From an uncultured Prevotella sp. (GTDB taxonomy: Bacteria > Bacteroidota > Bacteroidia > Bacteroidales > Bacteroidaceae): a stretch of 14,852 nucleotides of DNA. The notes beneath the pieces are model-generated. The model was not told the origin of the DNA, did no database searches, and was given only the letters and a program-made list of their open reading frames with translations. The DNA lies in NCBI GenBank assembly GCA_958369755.1, contig CATXJC010000045.1:1-14852 (forward strand), read 5' to 3'. A program made the position numbers and the translations under genes. This document shows, one piece after another, positions 11,277 through 14,852 of the stretch; positions within the stretch are counted from its first letter, which is position 1; the number at the start of each line of letters is the position of its first letter.

Positions 11277-13304
11277 TTACCAGATATGTGCACGCTTGTT
11301 CTTAGGAACAAAGAGCTTGTCGCCCTTCTTGATATTGAATGCCTTATACCATGAATCCACCATTGGGAGGGCACCGTTTACACGAGCCTCGTTTGGAGAG
11401 TGAACATCCACGGTCATCAGATACTGCAGGTACTCAGGACGGGCATTGCCTGCCCATACACGTGCCCATGCCAGGAAGAAGCGCTGTTCTGGAGTAAATT
11501 CATCCTTCACACCCAACTTCTCTGTCTTCATCACATTCTGAAGCGCACGGAAAGCGATGTTCAAACCACCATTGTCACCGATGTTCTCACCCAGGGTCAT
11601 CTGGCCGTTTACCTTCTTGCCAGCCAACTCAATCTTGTTGAAATGGTCAACCAGGATCTTGGTGCGAGACTCGAAGTTCTTCTTGTCAGCAGCAGTCCAC
11701 CAGTTGTGCTGGTTTCCGGTCTTGTCAAACTGGCTGCCCTGATCGTCAAAGCCATGACTCATCTCATGACCGATTACACCACCGATACCACCATAGTTCA
11801 TCGCATCATCGGCTGTTGGGTCGAAGAATGGAGGCTGGAGAATAGCTGCAGGGAAGCAGATCTCGTTGGTAGTTGGGTTATAATAAGCATTGATAGTCTG
11901 AGGAGTCATTCCCCACTCAGTCTTATCTACCGGCTTGTTCACCTTGCGGGCGATTTCATCCTTTGTAAAGAACTCAGAGATATTTGCCATATTCTCGTAG
12001 AGAGAAAGGCTGTCATCTACCTGCAATCCGCTATAGTCCTTCCACTTGTCAGGATAGCCGATCTTGATGATGAAGTTCTCCAGCTTGTCCTTAGCCTGTG
12101 CCTTGGTAGCAGCACTCATCCATGTAGCCTCGTCGATGCGCTGTGAAAGCGCAGTCTGGAGATTGTGGACCAGTTCGAGCATACGCTTCTTGCTGCTCTC
12201 CGGGAAGTACTTCTCTACGTAAATCTTTCCGATAGCCTCGCCCAACACTCCGCTCACGGTACTTACGGCACGCTTCCAGCGAGGACGGTCCTGCTGAACA
12301 CCGCTCATTACCTTGCTCAACTCAAAGGATACGGCACGGAAATCATCGCTCAATACGCTGGTTGCACCAGAAATCACCTTGATCTCTGCGTATGTCTTCA
12401 GATCATCCAGAGAGGTCTCTGCGAGAATCTTCTCAACCTCGTGGATTGGTTCAGGCTGACCCACGCAAATTTCCTTGAAAGCAGGGAAACCGGATGCCAG
12501 GAACACATTGCCCCAGTCGATGCCAGGATAATCGAGCACGAGCTGGTTGTAGGTCATCTTGTGATAGTTCTTGTCGATGTCGCGGAGCTGTACCTGGCTA
12601 TAGCTTGCCTTAGCGATGCGGGTCTCGATAGCCATCACAGCCTCCATCTTCTTCTGGGCGGTAGCCTCGTCGTTGCCTACCATCTGGAAGAGCTTCTTCA
12701 TATAAGCCTTGTATGCATCACGAATCTTCTTGGTCTGTTCGTCATCGTTTACATAGTAATCGCGTACACCAAGACCGAGACCACTCTGTCCTACCTCAAC
12801 GAGGTTGTTGGCGGCATCACGAAGGTCGGCGCCAACACCGATGCCATACATCATGGTACCCTCGCCACGGAAATCGAGCTGAGCGGTAACGAGCTGATAC
12901 TCTCTGCGGTCCTTGATGGCTGCAATGCGGTCGAGAGTTGGCTTGATAGGTGCCCATCCCTCCTTGTTCAGGCGAACGCTGTCCATACGGAGGTTGTAGA
13001 GCGAACCGATCTTCTGTCCGAGTGAACCCTTCTGCTGTGGCTTGGAAGCATATTCAAGGATGATGTCCTGGATGCGCTTCTGGTTCTGCTCAAAGAGGTC
13101 GGTGAAAGCACCATTGTCTGTATGCTCGGCATCGAGTGGATGATTCTTCATCCAGTTGCCTGCGGCATAGCGATAGAAATCATTACCCGGCTTGATGGTC
13201 AAGTCCATATTGGTCTTGTCAATACCGGAGCCCAACTTCTCCTGCTGGGCAAAAGCAGTTGTTGCACTGAGCAACAATGCTGCGAATAATACTTTTGTTC
13301 TCAT
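11277..13304 (-). CDS. Secreted M13-family (neprilysin/PepO-type) zinc endopeptidase
   Basis: A 675-aa metallopeptidase that cleaves small peptides. Residues 1-19 are a signal peptide (MRTKVLFAALLLSATTAFA, then QQEK); with no lipobox cysteine the enzyme should be soluble in the periplasm. Residues about 30-410 form the M13 N-terminal domain (KPGNDFYRYAAGNWMKNHP, 38-56). The catalytic domain has the substrate-binding NAYYNP (472-477), the zinc site HEMSH (513-517, with E514 catalytic) and the third zinc ligand E573 in GENIGDNGG (572-580). It also has the RVNGALPM segment near the end and a C-terminal Trp, as in neprilysin. Length fits the family. The ATG overlaps the stop of the upstream symporter gene by one base (TAATG), so translation is coupled to it. 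Confidence 0.93.
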   Translation of the reverse strand: MRTKVLFAALLLSATTAFAQQEKLGSGIDKTNMDLTIKPGNDFYRYAAGNWMKNHPLDAEHTDNGAFTDLFEQNQKRIQDIILEYASKPQQKGSLGQKIGSLYNLRMDSVRLNKEGWAPIKPTLDRIAAIKDRREYQLVTAQLDFRGEGTMMYGIGVGADLRDAANNLVEVGQSGLGLGVRDYYVNDDEQTKKIRDAYKAYMKKLFQMVGNDEATAQKKMEAVMAIETRIAKASYSQVQLRDIDKNYHKMTYNQLVLDYPGIDWGNVFLASGFPAFKEICVGQPEPIHEVEKILAETSLDDLKTYAEIKVISGATSVLSDDFRAVSFELSKVMSGVQQDRPRWKRAVSTVSGVLGEAIGKIYVEKYFPESSKKRMLELVHNLQTALSQRIDEATWMSAATKAQAKDKLENFIIKIGYPDKWKDYSGLQVDDSLSLYENMANISEFFTKDEIARKVNKPVDKTEWGMTPQTINAYYNPTTNEICFPAAILQPPFFDPTADDAMNYGGIGGVIGHEMSHGFDDQGSQFDKTGNQHNWWTAADKKNFESRTKILVDHFNKIELAGKKVNGQMTLGENIGDNGGLNIAFRALQNVMKTEKLGVKDEFTPEQRFFLAWARVWAGNARPEYLQYLMTVDVHSPNEARVNGALPMVDSWYKAFNIKKGDKLFVPKNKRAHIW

Positions 13305-14740
13305 TATTGTTTGTATTTAACTGTTTCTTTTTTACTAAGGGCGAGACCTGCAAATGTCAGGGCGCCATTCAGCATCAGAAGCTCATAGCCGAACTTATAG
13401 CCCACATACTGCGAGGTAAGGGTATCGATGGCGAAGCAGATGAGCGGACTGGCGATGCAGACCCATGGCGACCAGCGGTCGTTTACCTGACGCTTGGTAA
13501 GCAGACTGAAGGCAAACAAACCCAACAGCGGACCGTAAGTATAAGAGCAGAGGATGTAGATGGCATCTATCACGCTCGTAGAATTAATCGCCTTGAAAGC
13601 AATGATGAAGAGCATGAAGACGAAAGCCACCAGCAGATGCATACGCTTGCGGAGCTTCATATCCTCTTTCCTGCCCAATATATCCACACAGAGACTCGTA
13701 GTAATGGCGGTCAAAGCAGAATCGGCACTCGAAAAGCTCGCCGCCACGATACCGATGGTGAACAGTACCACTACCAGGTTTCCCATCGCCCCCGAAGCCG
13801 CAAACATCGGCAACAGATCATCAGGAGCATCAGGCAAAGCCACTCCCTGTTTCTGAGCCAGCATCACCAGCAACACACCCAGACTCAGGAAAAGCAGATT
13901 GGCAGGCACAAAGGCAAACCCATAGCTGCAAACATCCTTCTGGGCTTCACGGAGCGACTTGCAGGTAAGATTCTTCTGCATCATGTCCTGATCAAGACCG
14001 GTCATCACAATCACTACAAAGACACCGCTGAGGAACTGTTTCCAGAAATTCTGTTTCGACATCCAGTCATCAAAGACAAAAATACGGGAATGACTGTCGT
14101 GAGCAATCGCAGCGATCGCTTCGGAAGGAGTCATGCCTAACGCCGACATCACCTGACAGATAATGAGGATGAGCGCAGCAAACATACAGAGCGTCTGAAA
14201 GGTATCCGTCCACACCAGCGTCTTGATGCCACCCTTGCGCGTATAAAGCCAGATAAGCAGTACCATGACAGGAACCGTGACCCAGAACGGAACACCAATC
14301 CCATCGAGCACGAAACGCTGCAAGAGGATACAGACGACAAAGAAACGGACCGCCGCACCCGTCATCTTGGACAAGAGGAAGAACGAAGCTCCAGTCTTAT
14401 ACGAACGTTCCCCCAACCGCTGCTGCAGATAACCGTAAATCGTAGTGAGATTATACCGGTAATAGATAGGAAGCAAAAGAAAGGCAACCAGGAAATAACC
14501 CAGGATGAAACCGATGCACATCTGAAGGTAGGTCATATCCGTTCTCATCACCATGCCCGGCACACTGACGAAAGTGATGCCCGAAATAGACGCACCCACC
14601 ATACCGAAAGCAACCATATACCAAGGCGAACGGCGGTTGGCACGATAGAAAGTTTCATTACTTGCCATTTTACGGGCAGTAAGATGACTGAAGAGCAGCA
14701 GCACACAGAAGTATGCCAGAACTGTGATAACGATAGCCAT
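13304..14740 (-). CDS. Sodium:solute symporter (SSS family)
   Basis: A 478-aa inner-membrane protein with about 13 hydrophobic segments. Family signatures are the long fourth-region motif (RKGGIKTLVWTDTFQTLCMF, 168-187), the TGLDQDMMQKNLTCKS segment (247-262) and the helix carrying the Na2-site serines (ASFSSADSALTAITTSLCVD, 334-353; S337, S338). It should drive uptake of a small organic solute with Na+; whether the solute is an amino acid, sugar, sialic acid or other acid cannot be told. It is coupled by a one-base overlap to the periplasmic M13 peptidase, which suggests an amino acid or short peptide-derived product, as inference. It starts 58 nt from the tRNA-Asp 3' end, and no TAnnTTTG is visible between. 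Confidence 0.9.
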   Translation of the reverse strand: MAIVITVLAYFCVLLLFSHLTARKMASNETFYRANRRSPWYMVAFGMVGASISGITFVSVPGMVMRTDMTYLQMCIGFILGYFLVAFLLLPIYYRYNLTTIYGYLQQRLGERSYKTGASFFLLSKMTGAAVRFFVVCILLQRFVLDGIGVPFWVTVPVMVLLIWLYTRKGGIKTLVWTDTFQTLCMFAALILIICQVMSALGMTPSEAIAAIAHDSHSRIFVFDDWMSKQNFWKQFLSGVFVVIVMTGLDQDMMQKNLTCKSLREAQKDVCSYGFAFVPANLLFLSLGVLLVMLAQKQGVALPDAPDDLLPMFAASGAMGNLVVVLFTIGIVAASFSSADSALTAITTSLCVDILGRKEDMKLRKRMHLLVAFVFMLFIIAFKAINSTSVIDAIYILCSYTYGPLLGLFAFSLLTKRQVNDRWSPWVCIASPLICFAIDTLTSQYVGYKFGYELLMLNGALTFAGLALSKKETVKYKQ

Positions 14741-14767
14741 ATTCTCTTAAATTTATATAAAAACAAA

Positions 14768-14795
14768 AAACCTCCGAGATCACTCTCGAAGGTTT
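14768..14795 (-). terminator. Terminator after tRNA-Asp
   Basis: AAACCT (14768-14773) pairs with AGGTTT (14790-14795) and CGAGA (14775-14779) with TCTCG (14784-14788), with one C-A mismatch and loop TCAC. On the - strand a T-rich run follows (14770 to 14757). It begins 3 nt past the tRNA body. Confidence 0.8.
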
Positions 14796-14798
14796 CTG

Positions 14799-14852
14799 CG
14801 GTGCGTACGAGACTCGAACTCGTGACCTCCTGCGTGACAGGCAGGCATTCTA
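14799..14852 (-). tRNA. tRNA-Asp (GTC), 5' part beyond the window
   Basis: On the - strand the visible part covers the end of the D loop, the anticodon arm CCTGC-CTGTCAC-GCAGG (anticodon GTC, aspartate), variable loop, T arm with TTCGAGT loop and ACGAG/CTCGT stem, acceptor strand ACGCACC and discriminator G at 14799. The following bases are CAG, so CCA is not encoded. The 5' acceptor strand and most of the D arm lie beyond 14852. Confidence 0.93.

Noticed and set aside
11400..13025. Two long + strand frames (248 and 286 codons) opposite the M13 gene
   Set aside because: Both lie antisense within the peptidase gene, which has signal peptide, HEMSH and ENIGDNGG motifs.
13277..14140. 287-codon + strand frame opposite the symporter
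   Set aside because: Composition is low-complexity (Gln, His, Arg-rich) and unlike any family; the symporter frame is clearly the real one.
1..14852. CRISPR array or insertion sequence
   Set aside because: No regularly spaced repeats with unique spacers and no transposase or integrase reading frame were seen; the only tandem repeats are the 7-, 9-, 15- and 18-nt units described.

Overview
The window looks like chromosomal DNA from a gut-type member of the Bacteroidales, most likely Prevotellaceae (Prevotella/Segatella). This rests on three things. Promoters fit the Bacteroidetes sigma-factor consensus (TTTG, about 19 nt, TAnnTTTG) and not the E. coli -35/-10. The gene families are Bacteroidetes-type: an HU-HIG DNA-binding protein, a 'smalltalk' peptide, a long YihY protein and a secreted M13 peptidase. 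The tRNA does not encode its CCA end. The genus is inference.

Layout. Positions 1-1770 hold an accessory cassette on the + strand: an HU-like DNA-binding protein with a Gly/Thr-rich tail, a 29-aa one-helix membrane peptide, and a T7-lysozyme-like amidase, ending in a strong hairpin terminator. Positions 1797-2567 carry an A+T-rich PIN-toxin/antitoxin pair on the - strand. Positions 2619-2750 hold three short blocks in the same order as in the cassette: its promoter-upstream segment, its post-HU segment and its terminator. I read these as the collapsed remains of a second cassette copy. The TA pair therefore lies between two near-identical 57-bp terminator repeats.

From 2753 on the content is ordinary chromosomal genes: a YitT-family membrane protein (-), an orphan phosphoribosyltransferase-fold protein (+), then a run on the - strand of dapA, an AraC-type regulator, uxaC (uronate isomerase) and a YihY/BrkB membrane protein. 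The divergent pair truA and an EamA-type transporter (+) follows. The window ends with a translationally coupled sodium:solute symporter and M13 endopeptidase (-), lying just downstream of a tRNA-Asp gene cut by the window end.

How the genes work together. The first three genes look like one transcription unit in which a DNA-binding protein, a tiny membrane peptide and a peptidoglycan amidase without signal peptide are produced together; this resembles a domesticated phage lysis module. The AraC regulator sits directly before uxaC and a 40-bp inverted repeat separates them, so it is the obvious candidate regulator of uronate use. The symporter/peptidase pair suggests coupling of periplasmic peptide cleavage to uptake of the products. 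Rho-independent hairpins separate the convergent gene pairs at 4449-4480 and 11230-11270.
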